DNA of 64,000 bases, taken from NCBI GenBank assembly GCA_963969365.1, contig OZ017757.1, positions 558,001-622,000 on the forward strand, given 5' to 3'. Made by a program: the position numbers and the translations under genes. Origin of the DNA: Asterochloris sp. CNOR1. Lineage: Eukaryota > Chlorophyta > Trebouxiophyceae > Trebouxiales > Trebouxiaceae. The notes under the pieces are model-generated. The model was not told the DNA's origin. It saw only the letters and a list, made by a program, of their open reading frames with translations, and made no database searches. Of this stretch, positions 1 to 11,697 are shown one piece after another; position 1 is the stretch's first letter, and each line of letters opens with the position of its first letter.

Positions 1-3000
1 AGGACTGTGATAGACAGGAGTGATGACAGCCAAATGCGCAACCACATGTGATGTTGGTGCTTGTGCAGGGCTTCTGACACGTCAACCATTCGAGCGTCGC
101 ATCACGATGAGCAACCCCTGTGAGCTTACCCGTGGGAGCACACAAGTTGACTGCCTTCCCCAGCTTGTGCCACATAGAGACGATGTGCTTGGTGGTTGTG
201 GTTTTGCCGCACCCAGGCCCGCCGGTGAGCACCAGGACTGGCGCTGTCGCAGCCTGCAGAACGGCTGCTCGCTGCCCCTGAGACAGCACTTGCCCATCTG
301 CACGTCAGGTTCCAGCGCATCAGTACGAGGCCATTGCAGATGAGACCTGTCCGGTGTCTGCTCTTGACGCTTTGCTGCATAGGCCCCCTTGCATGTCAGC
401 CATCAGGCATGCCACTGAGGCGCGTACAGCATGTTCAGGTTGTAAACCTATAAGATCACCAGAACCCTCCAGGGCAAACAACATGCAGGCTCAGGCGAGC
501 TGGAATGGAGCTGCTGCTGGTGCCATGCTTTCAGATGCTGTCTGACATGGGCATCAGGACCCCAGGTAATCTATGCTGAAGTAGGGCTCTGTGGTTGACT
601 AGCTTATATTGTTTTGATGTTGCAGTGTTGCATTGTGGAGGGCAGCATCCTCTGAGCAAGAGATGAGGCACAACATATGGAGATGTGGCCTGCAACAATG
701 CTGGTCCACAATGCTGCGGTCACAAGTACCTCATTGAGCAGGCAGCAAGCTCTTTGGAAGCAGAGCTCAGCAGTCAATCCCGCCTAGCATGTTGAGCTGT
801 CCCCTGTGCATGTGTTGACCAGATCTGGGTCAACAACCTTTATGTGCAGCTCCCCTTCGGGCACGCCAAGCGGCAAGCAGCAGGGTGGCAGATCCCCATC
901 AACAAGCACCAGAAAGCAAGCAACTTGCAATATCACAATGAGCTGCTGTGTGACCCGGCACTGAGGAACGAGCTGGTGATGACATGAGCAATTCAGCCTC
1001 ACCCGTAGAGCTGAGCTGCTGGATGAGCCCCTGCAGGTGCCTCTCTAGCGCAGGACCCTCGGTGACTTGGGGTCCACTGATCTTCACTGGCACAGGCGGC
1101 CGACGTGCCAGCTCTGCCAACCTCTGGGACACACGCACCTGCAGACAGGGGCCCACACACATTGCTATCTGGTCCGAGACACTTTGTGCGTCATCGTCTC
1201 TATCCCTTGGTAACATCAAGGTAGACATGGTGAGATCCTAGTAGGGCGACAACAAACATGGTGAAACCCTCGTGGGGCAACAACAACAACAGCAACAAAG
1301 AGCGTGGGCTTCAGAGTGGCTTTCTGTGCACAAAGCACAGCAGCTTCCCCCCCAAAACAAGTCAGCAGGGAACTTCAGCATGCAGCTGCAAGCTCATGCT
1401 GTGCCTCAACACATGTCAGCAGGGAATGTCAGCGTGCAGCTGCACATCCGTGTCATGCCTCAACACAAGTCAGCAGGGAACTTCAGCATGCAGTTGCAAT
1501 CCCATGACATGCAGGATCTCACCTGTGACAGCACCAGTACCAAGCAGGCACTCAAAGCGCATTTGCAGGGTGCAACACAGCTGTCCCTCACCCAGAAGGC
1601 ACACTTCAACCTGCGACTGCTACAGGACTGACCTGCACCTGGCAGCAGATCTGCTCTGCATCATGTAAGCTTGGAGAGGTTGCGGCGTACAGCATGTCCC
1701 ACTGCTGCTCAATGGAAAGCTCTTGGTGCAGCTCACTGCTGCATATAGCAGCGCTCAGCTGCTCTGTTGCCTGGGAGTCATTCAGTGCCCAGAACACCTT
1801 GGCTCACCTCAGCATTGTACATGTCTGGCAGGTAGCAGCGTGCAGAGTCATCCCACTGCAGCTGGGCAGGGGCAGCGTCGCGCGGCTCCGCTGTACCTCC
1901 CTCCACCACCAGTAGGCCCTTCAGGAACATGTCTAGGGCCACATCCTCCATGCTCTGCTCACAGGCATAGGGCCGACCTGCAGGCGCAGGAGGAGGGGAT
2001 GAGATGGCGTCAAGACATAGCTGCTGCTCACCCTGCAGGCGCAGGGGAAGAGGGATTGCGGGCAGCAAGGCAACCTGCTGGCACGGGGAAGCAGGATGTT
2101 GGCATCAAACATGGCAAACTGCTCTGCTTGAGGCCTATGGCAGCCTGCAGGAAGGGTAGTTTGCTGGCAGCCCACACAGGGCAGCTGATCTGCTTTGCTT
2201 GCAGACATCAGGCGTCAGGCTGCCCTACAGGCACAGGACAGTGTACATAGTGTGGTGTCAACTTGACATATTGCGGCTAGCAATGGTTCCTTGTACTTGT
2301 CAGCTTGCAGGCATCTGAAGGCATCCTAAAAGCACAGGAAGGGGCTTGCTGACCCCGCCCTGGCAGGTGGCAGGTTTGTCTTGTTCATCTTGCACCATAT
2401 TGGCCAGCAGCAGCCTGGCCTGGGCCCAGACGCATTTATCTTACGTTGTGGGCACCTGACCATGTGGTGCGTGCCTGACGTTATGCTTGCCATGGCAGCC
2501 AAAGCTTTTTAACCTAAGACAGCTGACCAATCTGGGTCATGGACCTGGCAACTTAGGTAGGAGGTGGTTCTTTTGCCATGAAAAAAAGTGATTGACTGAC
2601 CTGTGCTCTGAAGGAGCCTCTCTGCCTCCTGAGTCACCACCCTCCAGGGGAGATAGGTGTGGCCACCGCTGCCCACCGCTGTGCTCAACACCTGAACCAT
2701 GGCTGAACCCAGCCTGCTGGGCAGGTTGAGCGGAGTGCCCAGCTTCACTGCCAGCTTCTCAGCCCACCTGCAGCGCACATCAAGCAACTGTTATATCCTG
2801 TATAGCATGGCCAGGCAGATCTGGCATGCTGCTTGCCAACTTTGCCAGCCTTCCAGCAGCGGTCAGACGACCACCAACACATCTGTGACACATTATCACA
2901 AGATAAAGTAGCCCACCTTGTCAAGTCAGCCCAGCACATGTGCTGACAGCAGCAGTGGGTGCAGTGGCATGTGTGTGCGTGCCCATCAGCTATTCACCTG

Positions 3001-6000
3001 AAGCTATTGTGGCTGCCCGTCTTCATGAGGGCCATATAAGGGTCTCGCTTCACAACTGCCTCTGCATTGGCACCGTGTGCTGCCAGAAGCTGCCTGACAA
3101 CCTGAGACGAGACATTACAGGACATCAGAAAGTCGCGAGCCACACGGTCACCTGCACAGGCAAAGAGGTGGCATGAGATCACATTTGCACACATGTCTGC
3201 CTGGTGGTCTGCTTAAGCAGAGTTACCACCGCAGGCAAGAAGCCTGCTGTCCCCCCGCCAGTACAAGCAGTGACCTGGAGACTTCCATTCATACATTAAA
3301 AGGACTCAGCACACAGAGGCTCTGCTGCCAGCTGCAGCAAGATGCATCATGGACATCGCAGGCCACACAGCCGACAGCTGGCAGCGCTCACCGCTGCGCT
3401 TGTCCCAGTCCGTCTTGATCTTGACAGCGGTCTTGGGGCCAATGCCTTTGCACCTGTGGGCAGTCAGGGCAAGAGCCTCCATGTTGCCGCAAAGGAAGGC
3501 TTCCCAGCAACTTGAGCACAAGCAACTAGCAGGACCCAAACTCATGTGAGGGCAGCGCAGGCTTAGGCAGCCTGACATTGACAATGTGTCTGGAGACAGG
3601 CTGGCACCGAAGCAAGGGCTCAGATTGAGGGCAGCAGCAGGCATGGCCCATGCAGGCTCTGGCAGACTACACAATGAAGAAACGAGACAGCAGGCACTAA
3701 TGCAGTGCAACACAATCACGCAGCGCCCCCCGTGCATTTGCCTTCCAAGACTGCTCTCCCCGGAGTGCAACTCATCTCTTTGGCATGCTGGTACCCACCG
3801 TTGAAGCATCTCAACAGCCTCTGGACCGTCCATGATGTCCAAGATGGCGTTGCCATGCTCAGCCACCATTGCAGCTGCCGTCACAGGTCCAACCTGAAGT
3901 ACAAAAGCGATGTGATGCACTTGTATTCGTGACATACATGTACGCCTGCCTCACAGTGCCCAGCCACCATCGCAGCTGCAACCACAAGTTGAAATTGCAA
4001 GGCAAAATGACATTCGCACGCCAGCTGCTGAATAGGCGCCCAATTTCTGCAGTGTTGCAGCAGGCCTGTGCTGAATCCGCACCCACTCTCGACAGGGCTC
4101 GAGGATATTGTTGCACCAGCCCCAATTGCACTGCGCCCCCAACACCATCCCTTTACAGCCCTGATGGACAGGCCGGCAGTCTGCAAAATCATGCAGGCCT
4201 GCCAGACATGCAGACAGCCTTCATGGCTCGCATTCACGCCTTTGCTGTTGGCACTGTAGCCCCTTGCATGCTTGGGATCTTGTCACTTGCTGAATGCACA
4301 AGCAAATCACAATCAGATGCAGGCAAGCAGAGTCTACAAGGCGGCAAGATGGCCTCCCTCACCACCTCTATATCCCTGCTGGACGGGTAAGCAGTCTCCT
4401 CTTCCACCAGGCAAGATACCTAGATCACTCAGTCCATCATGCAGAGCTGCTGCTTTTCACTCCTTTGCAGGTCTCCCCCGCCCATCAGCTTCCTGACAGC
4501 CTCTGGGCACCTGCTAATGGTCTACAGCAAACTGCACCAGCTACTGTCGTGCTGCAATGATGGCGAGCAGGGCCGGGCTTCCACATGGCTGTGAATGACA
4601 AGCTCCTGCGCAATGTGCCGAAGGCGCCTAGCTTGCAGCACAGTGAGCCTGCAACTGACTGGAATGCAGCTGGGCTCACCCCCTTGGCAGCTCCGCCCGA
4701 CAGGTAGGCTATCAGCCCCTCATCAGAGTCAGGCTTGATGTGCTCCCATTGGGTGGCCCTGAGCTGCTGCCCAAACTTGCTGTGGCGCACCCACTCCCCT
4801 GTGAAGCACATCTCCTGCCCCTCTGTGACTTCTGGGAACTGCCCCACCACTATCAGGGACCCTCCCCCTCTGGGACCACGAGCGCTGGCGTGTGCGTCAA
4901 AGCCCTGCACAGCAATCAGCAGGCCTTGAGTTGGGTCACCCGGAGCTATCAAGCTGGGTGGTTGGGCAGAGCAAGCCACCTGCCTGCCGCAAAAGAAGAC
5001 GTATCTGTTGTACCAAGCAAATCTTTGTCACGTATATCTGCTGTTCTAGACTCAAGATGAAGTGTTACACAACAAGGCAAGTCCACTTTGCAGTGCAAAC
5101 ATGGGACAGCATGCCATAACTGCAAGCGCCCCCTGACAATCATGCGGTGCAAAATAGTGATGTACAGGCAGGGCCATAGACAGAACACCACTTTTTGAGT
5201 TCCATGCAAAGCAGTGTGACTGGGGTTCAACTTTCTGCGCAAACCCAGCACTAGCCAAGCACTCACAGCAGGTTCCACCTGCAATCTGCGCGGCTTGACG
5301 TCAAGCACAGCTCCTGGCCCTACCAGGATATATGTCTGGGCCCCATCCTCCCAGCAGTACTGCCAGCCACTGCTGTGCAAGAGGGTGCTGTCATGCTGCA
5401 AGGGGGCCATAAGCAGACACCCTCACCTGCACGCTGCGGGGCTTGACCTTGAGCACAGTGTAGCCTGTGTCTGCTGACTTGTAAGTCACGCGGTGCACAA
5501 CACCTCGCAGGACAGCAGGAGCTCCAGCTGAATGGAGACTGCTGGCAGCAGATGGCCCGAGCAGGCCTGCCTGCACTCCAGCGCCTGCCTGTGCTCCAGC
5601 TGCGGCTGCGGCTGCTGCTGGCTGGTCACCATCCGGCCGGGGCCTCTTGCCAGAGCGCTGCTGCTGAGGCTGCCTGGGGGCAGCAGTTGCATTGTCTAGC
5701 CGTTCAGACTGCCGGCGTAGACTGCCAGACACCCCCTGCCCTCGACCAAAGACCTTGAGCGTTGCACGCCTCTCTGGTCTCTGCCAGCTCTCCTGTGAGC
5801 TGACCGGCTGCGCCTGTGCATCAGCAGACGCTCTCTCGGCTAGGGCTGGGGCAGCAGCAATGGTGTGGCCACGCCGCTGCACCTGCATGGCAGCAGGTGC
5901 GTCCTGCAGTGCCTGCTGCCTGCGCTGGGTGTCTCGCTGGGGGCGCCTGGCATTAGCATCAGCGGCCCCGTGCAGGGCACGCTGCTGCTGGGCAGGGGTG

Positions 6001-6185
6001 CCAGCACGGCACTCGGTTGGGGCCCTGCCTGACGTGCTGGCATGGAAGTGCGAGTTACAGCGCAGGCTGCCGGGCTGGGGCATCATGGCAGTGCTTCCTG
6101 GCGCTGCTTCTGCCGCTGACTGAAGGGCCTTGTGCAGGCAGGAGGAGGCTGTGAGGAGTGACCGGCCCAAGACGCGCAGCCTCAT
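1..6185 (-). CDS. RecD2-like ATP-dependent DNA helicase (partial, runs off left edge)
   Basis: Superfamily 1B helicase of the RecD2/YrrC type, expected to unwind DNA 5'-3' in repair. Read on the minus strand, exons give in order: an N-terminal OB segment (GVVHRVTYKSADTGYTVLKV, about 5520-5430); a second OB piece with GEWVRHSKFGQQ (about 4960-4680); helix-hairpin-helix motifs VGPVTAAAMV (about 3890) and CKGIGPKTAVKI (about 3450); a further HhH exon (about 3150-3000); an exon containing RWAEKLAVKLG and GHTYLPW (about 2760-2600); YLPDMYNAE (ends about 1811) joining VRVSQRLAEL (from about 1137); and the Walker A motif LTGGPGCGKTTTT (about 225-187). Later helicase motifs lie outside the window. 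The chosen ATG (6185) opens a basic, Ser/Ala-rich leader (MRLRVLGRSLLTASS) that could be a mitochondrial or plastid transit peptide. The open frame continues upstream only from a TTG. Family identity is firm; some splice sites are approximate. Confidence 0.85.
1354..1512 (+). repeat. 54-bp tandem repeat, about 2.9 copies, in a helicase intron
   Basis: Units start with A(A/T)GTCAGCAGGGAA at about 1354, 1408 and 1462 and end with TGCCTCAACAC. The unit is 54 bp, so the plus frame stays open as an 18-residue repeat, but the array lies inside the minus-strand helicase intron between the exons ending near 1811 and starting near 1137. A short CAA run precedes it at about 1273-1300. I regard the plus-strand ORFs here as chance. 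Confidence 0.85.
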
Positions 6186-6816
6186 GGATGGGGCCTTGCC
6201 ATGCAAGGCAAAGCCGCAGCTGTCTCAGCAGACCTCAGCCATACGTGTGGGTTCAGGCTGACATGCAGCAAGAAGGGAGCAGTGCCCGCACAGCTTTGTC
6301 AGACTGTGGCAAGCTGAGATCGATCGCGTGATGTTGCTAGATTGCACAAGACTCGCAGGAAGCTCAAGCAAGAACACAGTCTTGGGACCAGTGACCTAAC
6401 TTGCTTTCTTGCCAACCTCTGCAGATGGAGCCCAGCCTGCCCGTCTGCTGCTGACTGTCTGGCGCGGTCGGCGATGGCAGGTGATTAATCGGCTGATATT
6501 CCAGTAAAAATTGATAGACACCCCTGAACAAATGCGGGTCCATCAGATAGCCCCATTTTGCGGACACCCGGACCCACCACATTTGGCCAGAGCTGGCAGG
6601 TGACAGAAGGGTTCCGTATGGTCTCGCCGGATATACCCAGTGCATAGCCGATGCCACACGCAGCTCACGGTCGGGGCCGCCGATCTCCGGAGTGGCCTTG
6701 CTGCCTTGCAAACCCCCCTCCCGCCCCTGAACTGGACCGGAAGGCTTGCTGTCCTGGCAACTACCAGAGTCTGACTCTCAGATGGCTCTTAGAAGGCTCC
6801 ACACAAGCAAATCATC
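6186..6816. promoter_or_regulatory. Divergent promoter region, RecD2-like helicase / DUF1232 protein
   Basis: This 631-bp interval separates two divergent start codons and should hold both 5' UTRs and promoters. I recognise no TATA box or named element. An open minus frame at 6364-6711 has no family resemblance and I do not call it a gene. The functional assignment rests on position only. Confidence 0.45.
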
Positions 6817-7679
6817 ATGGCCAAGCTCATGCAGTGGCTCAAGTTTGCAGCCAGGAGGCTCAAGCAGAGCATCCTGGCACTGTACTATGCCTGCGAGCAT
6901 CGAGAGGTTTCAATCTGGCCTAAACTGATAGCTGGCTTCGCATTGGCCTATGCACTCAGGTGACCATATAATCTGAGCATACTTCAGCCTGCTGCTAGCG
7001 GCAAAGTCATCAGAAGACCTGTCACATTCTTCTCAAACAAACTGTGTTGGCTACAGCCCCATAGACTTGATTCCCGACTTCATTCCAGTGCTGGTGAGTT
7101 GTAAGCCCTGCTGCAAGGCTGGGCATGCCCAGGCTGCTCCCTAACCCTTCAAAGGCTGTGCCATTGCTTGTACCACAAGGCCCTCCTGTCTCTACAGGGC
7201 ATGCTGGACGACCTCATCCTGCTCCCTGGTGTGCGCATCCTTGCGCCAATGCTGCCATTAATGCTCGAGCTCTGCATGCCAGACATCTGTAGGGCACCAT
7301 GCAGCAGTTGCATGTTGCAGGATGCACAACACTTCCAGCTGCACCAAAGCTCTGCTTTCGACACACCCAAACTTGCTCTGCAGGCTTCATCGCCTTGGCA
7401 GTCTGGATGATCCCACCCCATGTCATGGATTCAGCAAGGGCCAGGGCTGCAAGTGCACCAATCAAGTTGGACCAGAGCCTTGCAGGATTGAGTGCCATCT
7501 TTGTCCTATGGGATGTTGGCGTCCTGTCGAGCATCGACTGGGCAATGAAGTACCTCCTGCCGAAGTGGTGGAAGGGAGCATCACTCGTGGTGCTGTGCAG
7601 CATCACAATTGGCTTGGCTGGCGCGCAGATCATTTGGTGGCTGGGCGTGTCAAAGCAGCATCAGGAGAAGTCGGCCTAG
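6817..7679 (+). CDS. DUF1232 / YkvA-family membrane protein
   Basis: Small membrane protein with the DUF1232 (YkvA) core; molecular function of the family is unclear. Four exons join in phase: 6817-6959, 7057-7093, 7198-7228 and 7384-7679. The first junction gives YALSPIDLIPDFIPVL and the next gives GMLDDLILLPGFIALAVWMI, which is the family signature (SPIDLIPDF, then DDL, then a hydrophobic segment and a PP...R.RA helix). The C-terminal exon adds SARARAASAPIKL and two hydrophobic stretches near residues 115-130 and 145-165. The start is fixed by an in-frame TAG at 6790-6792 just upstream of ATG 6817. It is divergent from the RecD2-like gene. Confidence 0.9.
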
Positions 7680-8029
7680 TGTGCTTTGACAAGACCAGTT
7701 GTACCCATGTGATCAGCTGCCTGTCAAAGTTCGAGTCTGGTTCTGAGCTGACCTATTGCATGGCAATAAGTTCCATTGAACAAATCCTGATTTTACCAGC
7801 TACAACCCACACTCTAAAGCCCCATGGTGCGGCATAACTCTGGGCGAATCTCATCAGACAGCAAGTTCAGCGCACGCTTCTTCTGTGATGTCGAGGGCAA
7901 TGTCATGACAGGCCTGCCAGATCAGCAAGGCAAACAGTGGTGCAACTCCAAAAGGCTTGATTACTTCACCTGGCAGGGCTGTCCAGTTGTAGCTGCCTTC
8001 AGCTACCTCCCCAGGCTTTTGCTGGGGTC
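7680..8029. other. No gene recognised
   Basis: This stretch lies downstream of the DUF1232 stop and before exon-like sequence on the minus strand. Open frames are short and look like none of the families I know. It probably holds the 3' UTR of the DUF1232 gene and the end of the minus-strand gene. Confidence 0.4.
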
Positions 8030-9890
8030 AAAACGGTGGCCCAATGTCCAGCTTCTGTGTTGGGTAGGGCACAATCATTTTGAGGTCTGCTGCAGGGCAG
8101 CCTGGCCTCTGCAGAATCTGCAGATAAGCAAATGGATCCCTTCAGCAGATGACTGAGATCAGGTGCAGGGCAGCCTGACTTCTGCAATAGCAACAGCAGG
8201 CGGGGGACTGAGTGTCACAAGTACCATAACATGGAGATAAGGTGCAGTGCGCTCTTGCCTCTGCAGAATGTGCCTGCAGATGCACAAGCACTCCAAGACT
8301 CAGGTGAGGTGCAATACCTGCAGGCAGTAAAAGGTGAATAGCACCTGCGTTGCAGTTGGTGGCTGCCAACAGACAGCAGGAATGTGTTCAGTGCCCTCAG
8401 TTCCGCCTCAGCTGCAGATGTTGCCAGCATGGTGCTGCTCTCCAAGCAACCTGCTGCTGAAGGCTGCCACGCTGTCTTTGCAACAGTTGCACAGTGGCTT
8501 GGGGCCTTTCACCTGCCACAAGCTGAGCTGTTGTTGACTGACCATGGCGGGCAGGCCATCAAGCCACAGGTCATATTTCTTGGCTGTGATGACTTGGACT
8601 GGGGCCTGCATGTAAACACGTTGCTAGGCTAGGGTGACCAAACCCTCACAGCCTTTGACAGGAATCCCATTTGCCGGCAGCAAGGTGGCATTGCACAGGC
8701 ACAGCAGACTATGATGAAAGTACCCTGCCTTAAAGCAGAAGCCTGGAGCATTGAGGCAAAGGAACACAGGGCAGCCAGCGAGGTCCTGGATCTGCCAGGG
8801 CAGCAAGACGTTCTGACATGGGCGCCCTGCTGTGCCACAGATGCAAACCGCACCCACCTGGATGGTGCTAACCATGACCGCCACATCAGCGACGTCTGCA
8901 ATGGAGTGCTGCATGGTGGGGCCATCACAGTCCGATGAGCAGCTGGAGCTGCTGCAGACACTCTGCAGATCTTCATCAGTAGACGCTGAGCTGTGGCCAC
9001 AGCGCTGCAGGCCATCCCTGCTGAGGCCTTCCTCTGCATGCGGAGCTGCATATGGCTGGCCAGCTGCCTTGGCTCTGCTGACCACCTTGTGATGAGCGTG
9101 CTTTGCCCTGCTACATGCCCAGAGCCTGCAGCACAGGCAACGCAGCAGGTCACCCTCTGTGGCAAAGGGTTGGTCGCTTGAGACACTGGGAATGGCCTGC
9201 TACCCTGGCTCTGCTGCCCTCCTGCCGAGAGCCGCAGCCTTGCAGCATTTGCAGCGCTGACCCTTGCAACATCAAGCCCCAGATGTGGCCCAAGGTTGGC
9301 CTGGGCTGGCGGCTTGGCTTGGCTGAGTGCCTTGCAATGAACATGACTCGCCATACATGATGCCAACACACGCAGCAATGGCTCTCTAGTGAACAGCACA
9401 GATGGACGGGCCTGGCCTGGCAATGTAATATGTCCTGATGACAGTATATGATGCCAAAGGCCTGCAGCAGCAGCATTCAGCAGCACAGGTGCTGCGCAGG
9501 GCTGGGATAGCCCGGGACCTGGCCTCTGCTGGTTGCATCCTGATGAGTACAGCTTGCAAGCCTTGACGTGAAAAACCTGAAGCAGCAGCACGTCTGCCTG
9601 CTTCCATCCGACAATGCTGCCAATGATACCGCGCGGCAACTTTCAGGAAGGTTGCTGCATCACCTGAATGCACTCTCTGCTGTTGGTGACAGCCTTAGCT
9701 CACCTACTGCTTCCCTGTCTCCGCTTGCCTGCATGCTTGCGTCGCCACTGTTCCATCTGCTCCTCTGTCAGGTCTGGCTTGAGCCGTACCTCTGCGCCAT
9801 GCTTGACCATGACTGCTGCATGGCAGCCCTTGACCGGCTGGCAGATCTGCACAGGGAGCAACAAAGGTGTGGTGATAGATGCATGAGGGT
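8030..9890 (-). CDS. Unresolved multi-exon gene with a possible PH-like segment
   Basis: Function not recognised. Exon-like minus-strand segments bounded by plausible splice sites are: about 9864-9702 after CTGTGCAG (KGCHAAVMVKHGAEVR, then LTEEQMEQWRRKHAGKRRQG); about 9655-9575, joining in phase to give SNLPESCRAVSLAALSDG; about 9070-8855, Ser/Asp-rich, ending ADVAVMVSTIQ before a GTGGGT donor; about 8603-8540 after TGCAG (APVQVITAKKYDLWLDGL, then AM); and about 8110-8030 (PGCPAADLKMIVPYP). The pattern of a lysine-rich start, a DVADV strand and a final ITAKKYDLWLDGL helix loosely resembles a pleckstrin-homology fold. That is an inference from spacing and hydrophobicity. Gene limits are guesses. 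Confidence 0.3.
8090..8295. repeat. Degenerate tandem copies, about 70-80 bp period
   Basis: Three related units start near 8091, 8161 and 8241. Each contains (GT)GCAG.GC.(G/C)(C/T)CT...CCTCTGCAGAAT or a close variant, followed by an AT-richer spacer. They look like decayed copies of the edge of the exon-like segment at about 8030-8110 on the minus strand. Confidence 0.6.
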
Positions 9891-10306
9891 TAGCTACCTG
9901 GCCTCCAAAACAATTGGCTGAGAGTGACTGCCAGCGATGCATAGGGATGTCCTGTACAATGCCTCATATTGAGTGCAACTAAGTCAGCCTCACATCAAAC
10001 CTTGTGCACTGGACCTGAAGCACTGAAGCTGGTGGAGGCCAGATGTCAAGCACTGACATGTGGTGTTGGAAGGAGAGCCCTCACATTTCTGGTTGCAAGC
10101 AGGCTCACTTTCAACATGTGTTGAGCTACTTTCTTTAGCTGAGCCTGCAGCACCCAGAAAGGACCTCACGAACCCTGACAGGGTGATGTGCTGAAACGGG
10201 CTGCCGCAGCAGGTGTCACCACACCCCTGCATTTGAGGCCTGTCACAGATACTACAGCATGTGTGCTGCAAAGAAAAGAAGGTAGCAGGCTGCAGGTAGC
10301 TCACAC

Positions 10307-11575
10307 CTCAGACGTGGCCTCAATGAGGATATGAACGCTAGGGTCTGTGGCTGAGGGATGTTCTCCGTTAAGGTTGCCAAGATTGTTTTGCACCTGCGAA
10401 ACAGGCGCTGAAAGGATGCAAAACACCGTGACATCAAAAGGCTGGTAGTCAATAAAGCAGCAGCTCTTCCAGTGAGCCATTGTTTAGGAACTTCTCTGCA
10501 GTGGCGTCAGCTAGCAGAGCTGCTGAATGTGACCACTCAGCTGCACGGCAAGGCAGCCTAAACTACAGAGCTCAATGCGCGCTGCAAGTTGATCTCGTGA
10601 CATTGCCAGGCAGCCCAGAAAGGCGCAGGTCAAGGCATGCTGTAGGGTAAATGCATCACCAGACAGCTTTGGCAGGCAGACCTCGATGCGTGCTCCTGTG
10701 GATTGCTGAGCCGACTTGATGGTGCTGCCGCCGGGGCCAAGGCAGAGGCCTGTGAAGTTAAGGCCGTCGCGCGCTGGCGCTGCATTGTACACCAGGCCTG
10801 CAGGTAAGCAGCCTCAGGTACTGCTGCATGTCCAACTGCTAAAGGATGCTGCCTGAACATGCTGTCGGTGCAGTGGCACCGCACTGCCCCATCCGGCCTG
10901 CCAGCTATGCCTCTGCAACAGCAGCTTTTGGAAGGCGCGTCTACAGGAAAGCGTGAGCCGATACATATGCAAGCCTTGCCATAGTATCCCCCTGGGTGGG
11001 CAAGGCCTGGGGCTGGGAGCGGAAAGAAGATCTTCATCCTGTGCTCCTGGGTGCTCTGGCCAAAGCCCTGCAGTTGAGAGCATGAAGCATGCAGTCTTCA
11101 GTTGAGGCTGCAGCAAAAGGGTGAATGAACCCTGGAAAAGAGAATGGTGCAGCTGATTAATGGCACATGTGCCGCAAGGGAGACCACTGATGCTGCAGCT
11201 CTGCAGCTGCGATCAAGGATAGGGCGCAAGCACACCTCACCATGGCCTGCAGCTCTCTCATCTTTTCCAGAGCACGGCCTGTGATCTTTGGCATGATGAA
11301 AAGCAATCTGCAACGGGGGACCAGAAGCCTCACAGCATCAAGATTGAATGCATGCCAGGCATTTGGCAACAGATGCCATGGCATGAGAGATCGACACTGC
11401 AGCAGAGCCTAGACAAGATGCCAGTCAGGCATACATAGTCGACCAAAAGTGTGCTCAGCTTCCAGCGGACCCCTAAGGCCATCACATGACTGCAATCAGT
11501 TGCGGCTGCATGGCCGTCATCTTCAGGAAGTTCAGTAAGAAGGGCAGTAGAACTGCTTGACTGAGCTGCAGGCAT
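10307..11575 (-). CDS. KH-domain RNA-binding protein (ends unresolved)
   Basis: Probable RNA-binding protein with a KH domain of the SF1/STAR-like sort. The clear exons are about 10797-10683, containing DGLNFTGLCLGPGGSTIKSA and then STGARIE, and 10393-10307, containing VQNNLGNLNGEHPSATDP and then HILIEATSE. They join in phase (ARIE/VQNN). The GLCLGPGGSTIK loop matches the GxxG loop and following helix of KH domains, and the second exon supplies the variable loop and last beta strand. Likely upstream exons are about 11300-11240 (IMPKITGRALEKMRELQAM) and an acidic, Ser-rich first exon from ATG 11575 (MPAAQSSSSTALLTELPEDD). Intron sequence near 11000 carries a decayed copy of the GLCLGPGG exon edge. 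The 3' end was not found; the gene may continue below 10307. Confidence 0.55.
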
Positions 11576-11697
11576 TGCAAGACAAAAGCAAACAGCATTC
11601 AGATGGACATACAGACGGAGCTGAGAGCAGAGTTCCTGTTTCATCAACGTTTGGTGCAGGTACTCATTCAGAAGCAGCAGTTCTCTTCACATGCAGC

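Noticed and set aside
1258-1668. Gln-rich and 18-residue-repeat frames on the plus strand
   Set aside because: They come from a CAA run and the 54-bp repeat inside a helicase intron on the other strand.
1-6185. Bacterial or phage contamination suggested by RecD2
   Set aside because: The helicase is interrupted by introns with the same GTGAG and TGCAG borders as the neighbouring eukaryotic genes.
8629-9639. 336-residue minus-strand open frame
   Set aside because: Composition is typical of intron read-through, it begins at a non-ATG codon, and splicing in other frames gives more protein-like sequence.
10814-11037. KIFFPLPAPGLAHPGG as part of the KH exon set
   Set aside because: KIFFPL could precede a KH domain, but GLAHPGGYYGK looks like a decayed copy of the GLCLGPGGSTIK exon edge and does not join in phase.
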